The notes under the pieces: model-generated
The model's database searches: none
What the model was told of the DNA's origin: nothing
The model's input: the letters and a program-made list of their open reading frames with translations, nothing else
Assembly (NCBI GenBank): GCA_030272155.1
Contig: CP126191.1
Coordinates: 2,254,501 to 2,318,500, forward strand
Source: Tetradesmus obliquus
Lineage: Eukaryota > Chlorophyta > Chlorophyceae > Sphaeropleales > Scenedesmaceae
Reading direction: 5' to 3'
DNA: 64,000 nt
Position numbers and translations under genes: made by a program
Part shown: positions 34,189 to 45,279 of the stretch, one piece after another
Layout: each line of letters opens with the position of its first letter
Numbering within the stretch: the stretch's first letter is position 1

Positions 34189-35811
34189 TATTATGCTCAT
34201 ACCGTTGGCTTGCGGGATGGCTGCCCCGACAAGCAGAACCAGCTGCTTCACTAGCTACACATGCTTAAGAGGCCAGAACTGGACCTTGTTCTGCAGTCAG
34301 CAGTCGGCCGCCAAGAAACCTGCACTCCTAGCCTGTCACAGTCCTGCTGAATCCATCACCAACACATCAGCTGTTTTGAATTTCTTGTCAGTGCAAAAAA
34401 AGGAAACCTCCAGCCCACGCTGCCACGGCTTGGCATCCCACCTCCATCACAACCAAAAGCATGGAATTGCACCTGATGTGGTCACCAACCTGAACAACAG
34501 CAGGCACACTGCAGAGCACCCTGCCTAGATGCCTTGCCCTGCCCAGTAACTCACCAGTCCAACCACTGTGTGTCTGGGCGGACACCCGTGCATGGCGTGC
34601 CACCAATGTCAGTTCACACCAACTGTGCTGGCCCTGGCTGCCTGACTACATGCCCCCAGAGGTTGAATGCGGTGTATGAAGTGGCTGGTGGTAGAGAGGA
34701 CAAACCACGCATGGGCGCTGGCATCTGTACAGCTGCCGGTGCCTTTCATCTCATGCCATTGCGGACAATGACACAAGACACACTTGCGCGCCCACAACAA
34801 AAAAAAACCGCAGTTCTCTCCAATACAAAGCACTGTGCGTGCTGCTATGCTGTACCACTGTACTGGCCTGACTCAGCCTCAATGGATGCGCACTCGTGGC
34901 TGCCAGATACCTGCAAGCTGTACCATGCAGGCATTCACATCAAACATACATACCACTTCGCTTAATGCGTAACATGCGCGCAACGTACATCCTGACGTAC
35001 TAGTGCTCCCGCCAACCGCACCACAGATGGTGGCACATCAGCACAGCGCAGGCTTGCTGCTCTGCTCCATGCATGCATCAGAACAGAAGGAGAGTGCCCC
35101 GAAGAGTCACCATCACAGAGAAGGGCTCCACACCAAAGTCAGACAGGAGCCACCATATCTCAATTCAAAGGAATGCCACCCATATGCTCTCTGTACAAAT
35201 GCGTTACGAGTGCCAACAGTGCTGGTGGTTGAGCAAGGTGTATGAACACAGAAGCATCAGAGATCACAAAACACAAAGGCAAAGCAGCATGTATGAATGC
35301 TTTGCAGCAGGCAGGCTGAGATCTCTGCCTGATGTAGGGTTGCTAAGCTGGAGCAGCAATGCCCGTGTATGCGCGCAGCGGTATCTGGCCCGTGAAAGAC
35401 GCTTCAGGCGCGCTGTTTGCAGGCACCGTGCATACAACAGCAGCAGGCGGGCAGTCGCGTACAGAAGCCGAACCAATCACAGCCCGCACACCCCATACAG
35501 CATGCTTCAAGCGGCACACATGTTGTGCGTGCAGCACCTCCTAGCCAGCGCACTGGCGCACCAAACAAAACAACACACAACCAACCAAACTTTTCATTAT
35601 CACACCCAACACTTGTGGAGGTGTACGACTGTGTCTGTAGGTCAGCAAATTGGAGACCATCATCAGTTGGCGCTCTGCTGCGAGCAGCCAACCCACGCAT
35701 ACATGCAAGGCAGCCTTGAAACCACCCCTCTCCTGCTAGTCTTGTCTGCTGTGTCTGTCTTTCAGTCTGATATTCTCCATCCTACCAGCCATTCTGTACT
35801 GAGCAATGCCC
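34189..35811 (-). other. Probable ~1.6-kb 3' UTR of CDC14
   Basis: No coding motif on either strand. Composition is CA-rich on +. The 274-codon frame 35073-35897 is not supported by any motif or ATG-led domain. Confidence 0.5.
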
Positions 35812-38800
35812 CTAGCTGTAGTATGCTGACAGCCTGCTGGAGTTGGCCTGCTGCTGCTGTGGCGTTGCAGGGCTCAGCGCTGTGCCCTTCACCATAGCTG
35901 GACCTGTTGCTGCAGCTGCAGGGGGTGCAAGTGCGGCCGCCAGTGCTGCTGCTGGCAGCTTGCGGGGCTGCCCATTGGGTGCCAGCACCCGGGCAATGGT
36001 ACTGGATGGCCTGCTGTTGATGGCCACAGTGCCTGGTGTCAGAGGCGTGCGCCAGCCAGAGCCTGCAAAGTCGCTGCTCTGGCTGATCACCACATCTGGC
36101 TGTGCCTTGGCCCTGCTTGCAGCGCCGACTGTGTCTGTGTGCAGGGTGGCACGCAGGCTGGCCAAGCTGCTGTTGAGCAGCATGCCTATTGAGTGCTGCT
36201 GCTGCTGCGACACGCTGCCTGGCCTCTCTTTGGTTGCAGATGAACTACGACCAAGCTGCTGTTGGCTGCTGCTGCTGCTGCTGCTGCTGCCTACTGGTGT
36301 TGAACACATCACCACCTGCTGGCTGCCAGGCCTGCTTGCCAGCAAGCCACCCATCAGAGGTCCTGCTGCTGCTGTTGTTGCTGCTGCCGGTGGGCTGCTG
36401 AATAGCCGCTGTGGGGTCACCACGCCGACTGCCCTGCTGCTCCCAAAGCTGGCGCTGGTGCCTACTGCACCCCTTGTGCTGCTGCCACCGCTGCTGCCGC
36501 CACTGCTGCTGCCACCGCCGCTGCTGCTGGGGGTTCTGAGTACGCCTGCACGCAGTGTAGTGTTGGCTGCCAATGTGCTGGCCAGTGTGCCGCTGCCTAT
36601 GCGTTCCTGCAGCTGCTTCAGTGACAGGTCTGTCAGGCTCTTGTCCAGAGCTGTTGGCGTTGCTGGGGCTGCAGGGGCTGGAGAGCCGGAGCCTGCGCAG
36701 GGATGTCAGGTCAACACAGGCAGCACACACAGGAATTTGTTGAGCTGCTGCCTGATGGGTTAGAGGGACAGATCTGGCGAGAAGCGTCTCAAGCCATGCA
36801 AATGCACTTAACAAGAAAACAATATTGTTGCACGTGACGTGGGTGGGTGGTGCCTGTCAGAGCTGTACACGTACCGTAGCTGGAGATGGGCGCTGCCGGC
36901 CTGATGTTCATCTCGGCTGCTGCCGCTGCCGCCTTGTTGGCTGCTGCTGCTGCAAGAGCTGCCGCCATAGGTGTTACGCCCCACATGAGTGGGGGCGGGT
37001 GCGGCCCGTGCACCGCCTTGTATGCGTCACCCTCCATCCACATGATGCGCTGGATGTCCTTGATGAAGCCCTGCTGGGGGCCGATCACGGAGCCAGGCCT
37101 GCAGATGCGGATGTAGCCAATGACCTCCTGCAAGCAGCAGAGGCGCAGCGGCAACAGCAGGTGTGCAGGCAGTCAAGAAAGAGCCAGCTGTTTGCCTACT
37201 GGCTGCCCACCACCGCGATGAGCAGCAGACGGCTTTCCTGCAAGCAATGCTGCTGTTCTTGTACATCACACAGGACTGCCTGCCAGCCAACTGAAGCCAG
37301 ACAGCTGCTATATGCCCAATCGCCACTCTTCTGGGCCTGCGACCACTGCCCTCAGCACCCACCTCGGCGGTGAACTTGTAGTGCTTCATGATGTAGGAGC
37401 AGATCAACACGCCGGTGCGGCCCAGGCCTGCCTTGCAGTGGATTGCCAGTGCGCCGGGTGTGGCCTCGGCGATGGCCAGGAAGCGCAGCAGGATCTCCTG
37501 GCTGGGGCAGGAGCCGTCGGGGAAGTACAGCTCATGGTGCTGGAAGCCGCCATCCAGGAAGCGCTTGCGGTCATACACCTGCAGTGCGGCACAGCAGCGG
37601 CAATAGTTTTGTGACCATAGGCCCCTGGTTTACAGCACAGCTGCTTGCAGGAAGCCAGAAGCAAGTCCATTGGTGTGTTGAAGGTCAATGTATGGGTGAC
37701 CTGGCAGCTGCTGCACATACTTCATGCCTGCCAGGCTACCTGGATGGAGGCCAACGTTTGTGCTGCAGCTACTGGTTCCACAACCTGTTCCGCCCCTTTC
37801 ATAACAGTCCAACCCGTCTGCACAACCAAGCATCACATTGCGCTTGTGCACGCTGTTCCCACCTTCTTGTTGAGACGCACGACAGCCTGCACGCCACGCT
37901 TGTGCCAGTAGTCCCAGTAATCCTCGGGCACCATGGCGCGGAATCCCACGTAGTCGGTGGGGCGCACTGCAGGTCCACTGAAGGCCACCAGCTTTCCTGG
38001 CACGATCCAGTTCAGGTCGCCGTTCTCAACCTGAGGATGTTTGAACAGCAGCAGCGGGAGCTGTTGAGCAAGTTGAGCAAGTGGAGCAAGTTGCACATGC
38101 CGCTTGCAGGACAGTGCAGGGCTGACACAGTAAATGCTGGCATGGTTGCTGCTGAGCCTTCCCTATGCCATGCAGCAGCAAGGCGCCAGTCCTGCAGGCA
38201 CATCCTTATGAGCCCTGCAGCGGCTTACATGCTTGCAGGAATCGCTGTGACTGCACAACCGCGCCTGGGTGCATGCGCACCTGCTCGTAGTGCTCGTACT
38301 CTGCCAGGTCGAACCTCCAGACGCCGTTGCTGGCGTCAATGAAGCCGCAGTCGCGCGCCTTGGCGATACCCTAGCAGGCAGGTCAAACAAGTGTGTTCAG
38401 GCATTGGCCAGTAGAAGTCAAAACACTTAAGAGCCCAACAAGAGGCAGCCTTGCTTTATCTTCTATGTGCTTGCCAGGTGCCTTTGCTAGTGCCCTCTAC
38501 ACCCGCCTCACCCTGATGCAGTCAATTGGCTGCAGGTTGAAGGTTGGCACTCCGCAGGATGCATCCCTGAAGGGCATGTAGGGCGCCTGGCTGGCCAGCG
38601 GTGCATAGGCATCATCAGGGCTGCGGTTGAGGTACAGAACCTGAAATATGCCCACCTGCATCGTTCAAGAGTTCAAAGTTCAGGATTGTGCATGCACATG
38701 GCAGCAGGGAGGCAGCTGAGACGGCACTGGAGCACTGCTTGCTGTTGCTACCCCCTCTGCCAGTACTGCTGTGTGGCCACAGTTGCTTGATAAAGAAGCA

Positions 38801-39594
38801 GAGAAGCTGGCTTCTGTTGCTGAAGCTCTGTGCTGGCGCCCGACCTTGATTGCTGAGTTGCTGACTATGGGTTTGGTGCTGAAACCAAGCAACCCAGCAT
38901 CAAACAGCAAAGCAGGTTTTTCCCTGACATACACTTTGGGTGCTTGCAGAGAGCAGCCACCTCCAAACCACATTGCAGACTGATAGCTGCTGCTTGTGTT
39001 GCTTGCTGTTGCTACTGCATCTGGCAGCATTGCTCTGCACGTGTTCCCTTTTGGCTCACCAGCACTGCTGCATTGGCCTTGTGCTGTGGCTGCGGCCCTG
39101 CGTACAGGTAGAGCTTCTTGCCGAGCCTGTCTGCCTCCTGCAATTGCAATGCATCACGTTCTGTGAGCCGTGTAGCTCAGGCCATGCTGGTCACTGCAAG
39201 TCCCAGCCGCTGTCTACACTCACCTGCAGTAGCTGCCTTGTGTGCTCGCAGAAGCGGTAGGTTTTGCCCAGGTTCAGCGGCCCAAAGTCAGCGTAGAATG
39301 GCTCATATAGCTGCGAGAAAGAGAGCAAGGGTGAGACATGGCTGGCATGGCGCGAGCGCGTCACGCATTACTACTGCCGACCACCTCACCAGTTCATTGT
39401 CAATGCAGTAGCTGATGTTCGTGTTAGCGATAGCTGAGTAAATTGGACTGTCTGCCCTCTTTACAAAGCACACGTAGTAGCGTCCAGGGACAAGCTCTAT
39501 GGCCTGCACGCAGTACTGGGAGTGTAAGATAAGTCCTTGTTGCACAGTGCCTTCCAAGCTGCACCAGCTTCACCTCTCTAAACTCGTCTGCCAT
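35812..39594 (-). CDS. CDC14: CDC14 dual-specificity protein phosphatase
   Basis: Cys-based phosphatase that removes CDK-type pSer-Pro marks at mitotic exit, also linked to basal bodies. Ten phase-consistent exons: 39594-39574, 39503-39390, 39310-39224, 39137-39060, 38655-38512, 38370-38281, 38030-37863, 37578-37363, 37127-36875 and 36692-35812 (TAG); 683 residues. The N-terminal DSP-like domain shows [36 protein letters not shown] and [12 protein letters not shown]. The linker [20 protein letters not shown] precedes the catalytic domain: YFPDGS with general acid Asp255, [10 protein letters not shown] with Cys282 and Arg288, and [14 protein letters not shown]. The 27-residue Asp-Cys spacing matches CDC14. 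The ~290-residue tail is Ser/Gly/Gln-rich and probably disordered. First exon is only 21 bases. Known: CDC14 is missing from well-studied land plants. Confidence 0.96.
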
Positions 39595-40911
39595 TTTCTT
39601 GTTTTGTGCACGGCGTGTGAGCTGGCAGCCACCCACAACACTGCAAGCACTACTTGTAGTGTAGTGTACAGCAGCACCGTCTCGACTAAGATTCAAGCGT
39701 TCAATACATGTAAACAAACAACTCAACTTCAACGTGTTTTCCAAAGGCAGAAGAACGGCTTATAAGTGGGCGGAGGCAGTAGAGGTCGAAAGAATTGTGG
39801 TATTAAACTACTAGTGACACCAAGAACGCCCTGTAAAAACGCCCCCGCTTCGTACTTAAAGTTTAACTGTGTTTGGTTTGATTATCACGACAAAGTGCCT
39901 GACACACAAGGGACACCATGACCCACAGTTCGCACTTGTCTTCCAACCCACTGACCAGCTTTCAAACTCACACGGCTGCCATGTTGGAAGGCGAAGGAAG
40001 AGAAGTCATTGCGAGCGCTGCTCCATTCCACGATACTGATAGAGGCGACAGTTTCCAGACCTTGCCAGCCAGCCACACCCAGATCCTACCCTCACTGTGC
40101 CGTTGCAGCTGCACTCTCACAACACCAAATTTGAGCCAGCAAACAACAAACATCCTGCGAGCCATATCATGATGTGCACCTCATTGCTGTGCCTCCTGCA
40201 TTTGTGCTGAAACAAAAGACAACAAGCATGTCAACGATATCAACACCGCACAACAGCGGCCCAATGACAACATAGCTGCGGAGCCGTCACAGCCAAGAAG
40301 ATGCGCTTGGAAACCAGCCTGTCTGAAACAGCAGCTATTGAAGACTGAAACTGACGAACAAGTACTGCAACTGCACAAATCTGGGCCGTCATGTCACAAT
40401 GCTCACTAGCCAGCTGCTTGCTGGCTGAAAATGCTGCAGCAGCTGATGCCACAGGCTTGCAAAGCATGCACGTGACGCTACATGGCACCAGCAATATGTG
40501 CTATAACAACACATGGCACCTGAACAGGATCAAGCATGCACACAGTGAATACTTGCCCCAGCATTTTGACAGCATAATGCCACCGCTGATACAAAAGCAA
40601 CTAGGTCACTTTCCTTTCCCGCGACAGATGTGGGCGCTGGACATGCAAAGTATGTGCCTGCACAGCTTCCACCGCACATGCTGCTCACACACCAGCACGG
40701 AATCCTCGTCATTGGCACGCTGCTGCGACTGCTGCGACGGCACCAGTGGGCACATGCCTCTGGTTCCGCCACATCCTGCAACTGCTTATCATGCCAGGCA
40801 CACACTGAGGCTATTCCTTCTCTGTATGCTGCCTTGCACCCTGCAGCTGGTGCTGCCCGCTGCTTCCACTATCATCCTGCTGCTGCTGACGCCGCTGCAC
40901 TGCTGCTGTGC
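39595..40911. other. Intergenic: CDC14 promoter and uS19m 3' region
   Basis: Bases 39595-39900 are AT-richer and probably promoter. From about 39900 the + strand is CA-rich as in other minus-strand 3' regions. No gene seen. Confidence 0.45.
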
Positions 40912-41226
40912 CTACTTCTTCTTCTTATCCTTGTGCTGTGGATATTTGCGTGTAGGTGCAAACTCCCCAAACTTGTGGCCTACCATGTTCTCAGCCACTT
41001 CGATGCGAGTCATACGCCTGTTGCCATTGTGCACGAAGAAGACGCACTTGAGGAAGTCAGGCAGTATGACGCTAGCTCTGCTCTGTGTGCGGATGATGGC
41101 GGGTGCTGGCGCCCCCTGGAAGCGCGTCTTGCTCCACCAGTCTGGGTGCGCACGTGCCATAGCAATCACATCCTTCAGCAGTGACACAGCCACATAAGGG
41201 CCTTTCCAGGCAGCACGGCCGCCCAT
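40912..41226 (-). CDS. Mitochondrial-type ribosomal protein uS19 (S19)
   Basis: Small-subunit protein of the mitoribosome, near the decoding region. Single exon, ATG at 41226 to TAG at 40912, 104 residues, close to family length. Diagnostic stretches: AWKGPYVAVSLL at the start, RASVILPDFLKCVFFVHNGN in the middle, and IEVAENMVGHKFGEFAPTRK near the end, the mitochondrial rather than plastid or cytosolic form. The tail is basic (YPQHKDKKKK). No separate N-terminal presequence is visible: the protein begins almost at the conserved WKGP, so targeting must use the basic/aromatic N-terminal region itself, or an upstream exon was missed. Many chlorophycean mitochondrial genomes lack rps19, so a nuclear copy is expected. 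Divergently paired with MYCBP. Confidence 0.92.
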   Translation of the reverse strand: MGGRAAWKGPYVAVSLLKDVIAMARAHPDWWSKTRFQGAPAPAIIRTQSRASVILPDFLKCVFFVHNGNRRMTRIEVAENMVGHKFGEFAPTRKYPQHKDKKKK

Positions 41227-41417
41227 GCTGGCGCGCCGGCTGCTGCTTGGCGTGCTGTTGTAGCAGCACTACTGCTACTGCTGCTCCAGTTGCTGCTGCC
41301 TATGTCTGCTGCTGATGTGCCGGTGGCTGGAGCGCTGTAGGGAACTGGTACACACTTCCCACTGGCAACAACGATTAGAGTTCTACAGAATGTACACTTA
41401 TGTGTGTACGCCAACTA

Positions 41418-41453
<36 letters not shown>

Positions 41454-41906
41454 GGCAGTAGCACAGAGACCACTAGACAACAGAGCTGTTGCTGTGCGAT
41501 GTCACGCGGCGTGTAACGTACTCGCAAGCGTTGATTATATGTAAAGTACCAAGCGGCACGCCAAGAGTAATGCTTCTCAAATCGCAGTTTGTGTGACTCA
41601 GACACCCAGCGACACAGGGCGTTGATCGACTACACGAAACACTGACGACCGTTTATACAAATTCATCCATTCAACAAGCTTTGCCTTGTCCTTGGCATAG
41701 AGGGTTCTGTCATGACAAGTGAGTCAAATGGAGACTGAGGCCCGCTGACGGCAGCACCTGATGCGAGAAGGACAAAGGTGATTTGAAGTGTCACCGTATA
41801 CCTTGAACAACAATCAGACGTCAGCTAAAAGCCTCTCACCTTCTGGCGGGAACTGCTCCCTTCACTCTGCTGCTTCCTTTGTTTCGTAAATCACAGCAAC
41901 ACACTG
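41227..41906. promoter_or_regulatory. Divergent intergenic region between uS19m (-) and MYCBP (+)
   Basis: 680 bases between start codons. Contains a (GCA)11 tract at 41419-41452 and AT-richer sequence near 41500-41700. Transcription starts cannot be placed. Confidence 0.45.
41419..41452. repeat. (GCA)11 microsatellite in the uS19m/MYCBP intergenic region
   Basis: Eleven perfect units, not in a coding exon; it could fall in either 5' UTR. Confidence 0.96.
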
Positions 41907-42827
41907 ATGGATACCCAGAAGGAATGTTACAGAAAGTATCTGGAATCTGCTGGGGTGATTGATGCCCTCACCAAAGGTGGGCACACCTGGCACCTGCTGT
42001 CGGTGCCAAGCTGTCTTGTGGCCAGACCTTTACAGTTTGCCCCGCAAAAGCATCCACACATGCACATGGCTGGTTCTCGCTGCATAATATGTCATTCAGC
42101 ACCATCCATGTGTGGCACACTGACATATGACTGCGCCTCCATCACTTTCCTGCTCCTGCAGTGCTTGTGTCGCTGTATGAAGAGCCAGACAAGCCCAAGT
42201 CAGCCATCGAGTAAGTACCAGTGCAGCTGCATCATAGGGACCAGCCACAGCATACACTTCTGATGTTGAACAGCATGCGGTGTCAAGTTGCATGCATGGT
42301 GCTGATGACCTGTCACCATCCAAAACACCAACGTGATTATCTGGCTACTGCTTTGCTATCTGCTGTAGCTATGTAAAGGCCTGCTTGGGTGGTCCGACTC
42401 CAGCAGAGTACGACGCACTGATTGCTGAGCGCGAGTCCTTGAAGAAAGAGCTAGAAGATGCCAGGCAGCAAATTGCTGAGTTGCAAGCAAAGGTAAGCAG
42501 TGACCATCAGTGCATGACTACAAGCTCTGGCGGCTTTCCTGCAAGAACTTATGCACCTCTGCAGTCTTGACCTGCGCTCCTACACACCAGCATGCGCTGA
42601 CCTAGGGTGGCAGTGGCTTGATGGCAGCAGCTGCTCAACACCATCGCCTGCAGGACATGGCCGAACTGCCAGCAGCCAGCTGCAGAGATAGTGCACCAGC
42701 AAGGGGACGATGCTGTTGACAGTGTTGCTGATTGTCATGTGCGAATGCGAGCGCTGTGCTTCTGCTGCTAGCAACCCAACTACACAGTGTTGTGCCCATG
42801 CCCGTGCAGGTGCAGGCGCAGCAATAA
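41907..42827 (+). CDS. MYCBP (c-Myc-binding protein / AMY-1), FAP174-like ciliary protein
   Basis: Small adaptor that binds AKAP-type anchors; the Chlamydomonas homologue FAP174 is a central-apparatus flagellar protein. Exons 41907-41976, 42162-42210, 42369-42492 and 42810-42827 (TAA); 86 residues, near the family's usual ~90-100. The joined exons read YRKYLESAGVIDALTK, VLVSLYEEPDKPKSAIDYVK and a coiled coil (AERESLKKELEDARQQIAELQ), colinear with animal MYCBP (RRYLEKSGVLDTLTKVLVALYEEPEKP). The last exon adds only VQAQQ. Two short exons (49 and 18 bases) are easily missed by gene finders. A ciliary role is inferred from orthology and fits an alga that makes, or once made, motile cells. Confidence 0.93.
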
Positions 42828-43460
42828 CTCAGTTTGCTGAACTGAGCTTCAGGAGACCGTCTGCAGCAGCATCCTTCACTGCTCAGGGCTCATGGCAGAG
42901 CTCTGTTTCGGTAAGGCCGCATTGCGGCATGGAGAACACCAACCTGAAAAGCGGGTGTTGGCATGAGGTGGTTGCTGATGGTGGTAACAGCACAGGCACA
43001 TGGAACACAGTGTTGTACTAATTCAACAAGGGCCTCACATTGCATGTGCATCATCTGTCACAGGCGCATGGCAAGGGCATAGTCAGCAACAGCTGCTGCT
43101 GCTGCTGCGTCATGCAACAAGACCACTGTTGAGTGGCGCAACATGACTATTGCAGCCGTTTGGCATGTTTGGTGGTTGTGTGGGCGTCATGTCCACAAGC
43201 AGCACGGCATTCCCATTCAACTGGATTGGGCATGCAAGGCTGCATGGTGGAGCAGGTAGTTTTCAACTTCATGCATAACTCAGCCAGCTCGAGGGCAGTA
43301 TCGTGACAAATGCCCTTGGCACTGCTGCTCGTGATACTACATAGAGGTTATTGCGGAGCAATGCTGCTGTGCTGCCCCTGCAAGAAGAGCCAAGTTTTTT
43401 TGTCAGGCCCACGTGCTTTTTTGTAGCATAGCTGTAGCTGGTTGCGGCACGCATCGGCTG

Positions 43461-43465
43461 TTACA
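43461..43465 (-). terminator. TGTAA (TTACA on +) poly(A) element, GGCT-like gene
   Basis: First minus-strand TGTAA after the stop at 43726, 261 bases downstream. Confidence 0.4.
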
Positions 43466-43562
43466 CATGGTAATAAATCTTATTGCAGATAAGGGACCCA
43501 ACTGGTGATCATTGAATTTCAGGGCCAACTGGCGAGTCACGTTACGTGACCCAGCAAGATAA

Positions 43563-43567
43563 TGTAA
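43563..43567 (+). terminator. TGTAA poly(A) element, MYCBP
   Basis: First plus-strand TGTAA I see after the MYCBP stop, ~735 bases downstream. Confidence 0.4.
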
Positions 43568-43725
43568 CAATTACCACAACACTGACCGGCGGTCTATGGC
43601 GCAACCACCCAAGCATTCACATTGCTCATGGTGAGCAACACGCTCAGCCGGCATACCGTATGTTTGTGTGACACAAACACAAAGAACGGCGGAGGGGCCT
43701 GGCAACTGCACTCGCAAGCTTTGAA

Positions 43726-43882
43726 TCACGCTTCCTGTTCATTGCTGCAGCCGCTGCCCAGCACTGGCTTGATAGCAGCGTCATGCACAAACCACGTCCA
43801 GCTCTGTGCCTGGTTCATGTACCAACTCATGAATGGCAGCAAGCCGCCGTCCCTGCTGCTGCTGCTTTCGTCGTCAACACCT

Positions 43883-43914
<32 letters not shown>

Positions 43915-45279
43915 GACAGCGGACGTCTGAGTGCTGCTGGTGCTTGCTTCCTGCAAGCCGCTGTCCTGCGAGGCTCGTCGCTGAGCACCGCCTAGACCTG
44001 CACCCCGCTCAGGGCCAGGCAGCACTCCCATAGCGCGGCCTGCCACATACACTGGCACAGCTGGTGCAGCAGCAGCCAGCAGCACTGCACCCGACACCGC
44101 TGTGCCCAGCATCTTCTGCATGCTGCTGGGGCGGTAAGGCTGCAGGGTTGCCAGCCACTGCTGGTATCCCGTGTCCAGCTGGTGGTGCCGCGCCCCTGGC
44201 AGCAGCATGTGAACAGGCAGCTACGGGTTGGCTAAACAGACTTGCTGTGAAAATGACTTAGTACACTTGATGAAAGCGCATCGCGCCACAAAACCGCACG
44301 GCTACTGTCATGCAAACTGAGGCACCAGGTGCGTCATCAGAGCCAGGCAGCTGCTGCAACAAAAGAACCAGCAGCAGACCATCGTAACACTGGTGGCGTC
44401 TGCCTCACCTTCTTGCAACAAGTTCAGGTAGCGCTGCGAGGGCAGCACTCTTCGCTCCATGTGCAATGACGCAGCTGCAGCCTGCAGGGTGAGTGCCTGG
44501 ACAACTGTCCCATCATACAAGTGGCAGTCTACCGGGATCACCTGCGAGCAGAGGAGGTGACTCAAGCTTCAGGCATCTGAGCAGTATTACATTGCTCAGC
44601 AGCACCAGGCATGACAAGCATGATGACAGCCCAGCTTATGCAGTATATCAAAGCACGGCCTGTTTCCCTTGGGTAGCCACTGTACACGCACCTGGTAGCC
44701 TATGCGTTTGCTGCCAACACCCTCTGTGGCCTTCACGTAAGCCCACTCACGCCGGGTAATCCTGTGTATCACCCCGTGTACACAGGGCTGCTGCTGCTGC
44801 TGCTGCTGCTGCTGCGGGCTGAGTTGCTGCCTTTGCCATTGCTGCTGCTGCTGCTCCTGCTGTGGAACTTCCACGATGGTGGCAAAGCCTGGCTCCGAGT
44901 ACGGCAAGCCCTGCACACCAAAGCTGAGCCGGTGCGAAGGCACGCAGCACGGCCAAGACTGCCTCGGCTGCACCATTCGCCTGCCCGTCAGCACTGATGG
45001 GTTCATGTTGCTTCCGAAAGCAAAGTAGTACACCTCATCCGGCTTCAATGACTCCAACCTGTTCCTGCAAACCAATGTTGAATGTATAGTTGAACGCGCT
45101 GCAGGAAACCAAGAGCTGCTGCAATGTGAGTGGTGTGTGCATCACCTGCTCATGCCAGCAGCGGCAGCAGTGTAACTGCTGAATTGCTTCGAGGACACCA
45201 CCCTTGTCATCATGGCCTTTTTAACAGCTACTAGACGCTGTACATCCCTTGTTCCTGCAAGGCCATGCTCTGTATGCAT
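43726..45279 (-). CDS. Gamma-glutamylcyclotransferase (AIG2-like) family protein with C-terminal membrane segment
   Basis: Predicted to act on gamma-glutamyl peptides or amines, releasing 5-oxoproline; natural substrate unknown. Exons 45279-45146, 45064-44692, 44541-44409 and 44195-43726 (TGA), phase-consistent; 369 residues. ATG at 45279 is the first convincing one; the ~45-residue lead may be a targeting sequence. The core has YYFAFGSNMNPSVLTGRR (substrate-binding YxxGSN motif), LSFGVQGLPYSEPGFATIVE, and ATEGVGSKRIGYQ with the likely catalytic Glu (~159). Exon 3 (VIPVDCHLYDGTVVQALTL, then LPSQRYLNLLQEG) matches plant relatives. A Gln-rich insertion (~113-137) interrupts the barrel. The tail has a hydrophobic segment (AVSGAVLLAAAAPAVPVYVA) and a Ser-rich stretch. 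Plant relatives also seem to carry a similar membrane tail. Confidence 0.9.

Larger units (their letters stand above)
42828..43725. other. Convergent 3' regions of MYCBP (+) and GGCT-like gene (-)
   Basis: No gene. TGTAA for the + gene is at 43563-43567 and for the - gene (TTACA) at 43461-43465, so the two 3' ends would overlap by ~100 bases if both are used. A small palindrome (GTCACGTTACGTGAC) lies near 43535. Confidence 0.45.

Noticed and set aside
35073-35897. 274-codon open frame
   Set aside because: No domain, begins without ATG context, overlaps the CDC14 end in antisense, and composition is that of CDC14 3' UTR.
35843-36763. 306-codon plus-strand frame
   Set aside because: Shadow of the Ser/Gly/Gln-rich CDC14 tail exon.
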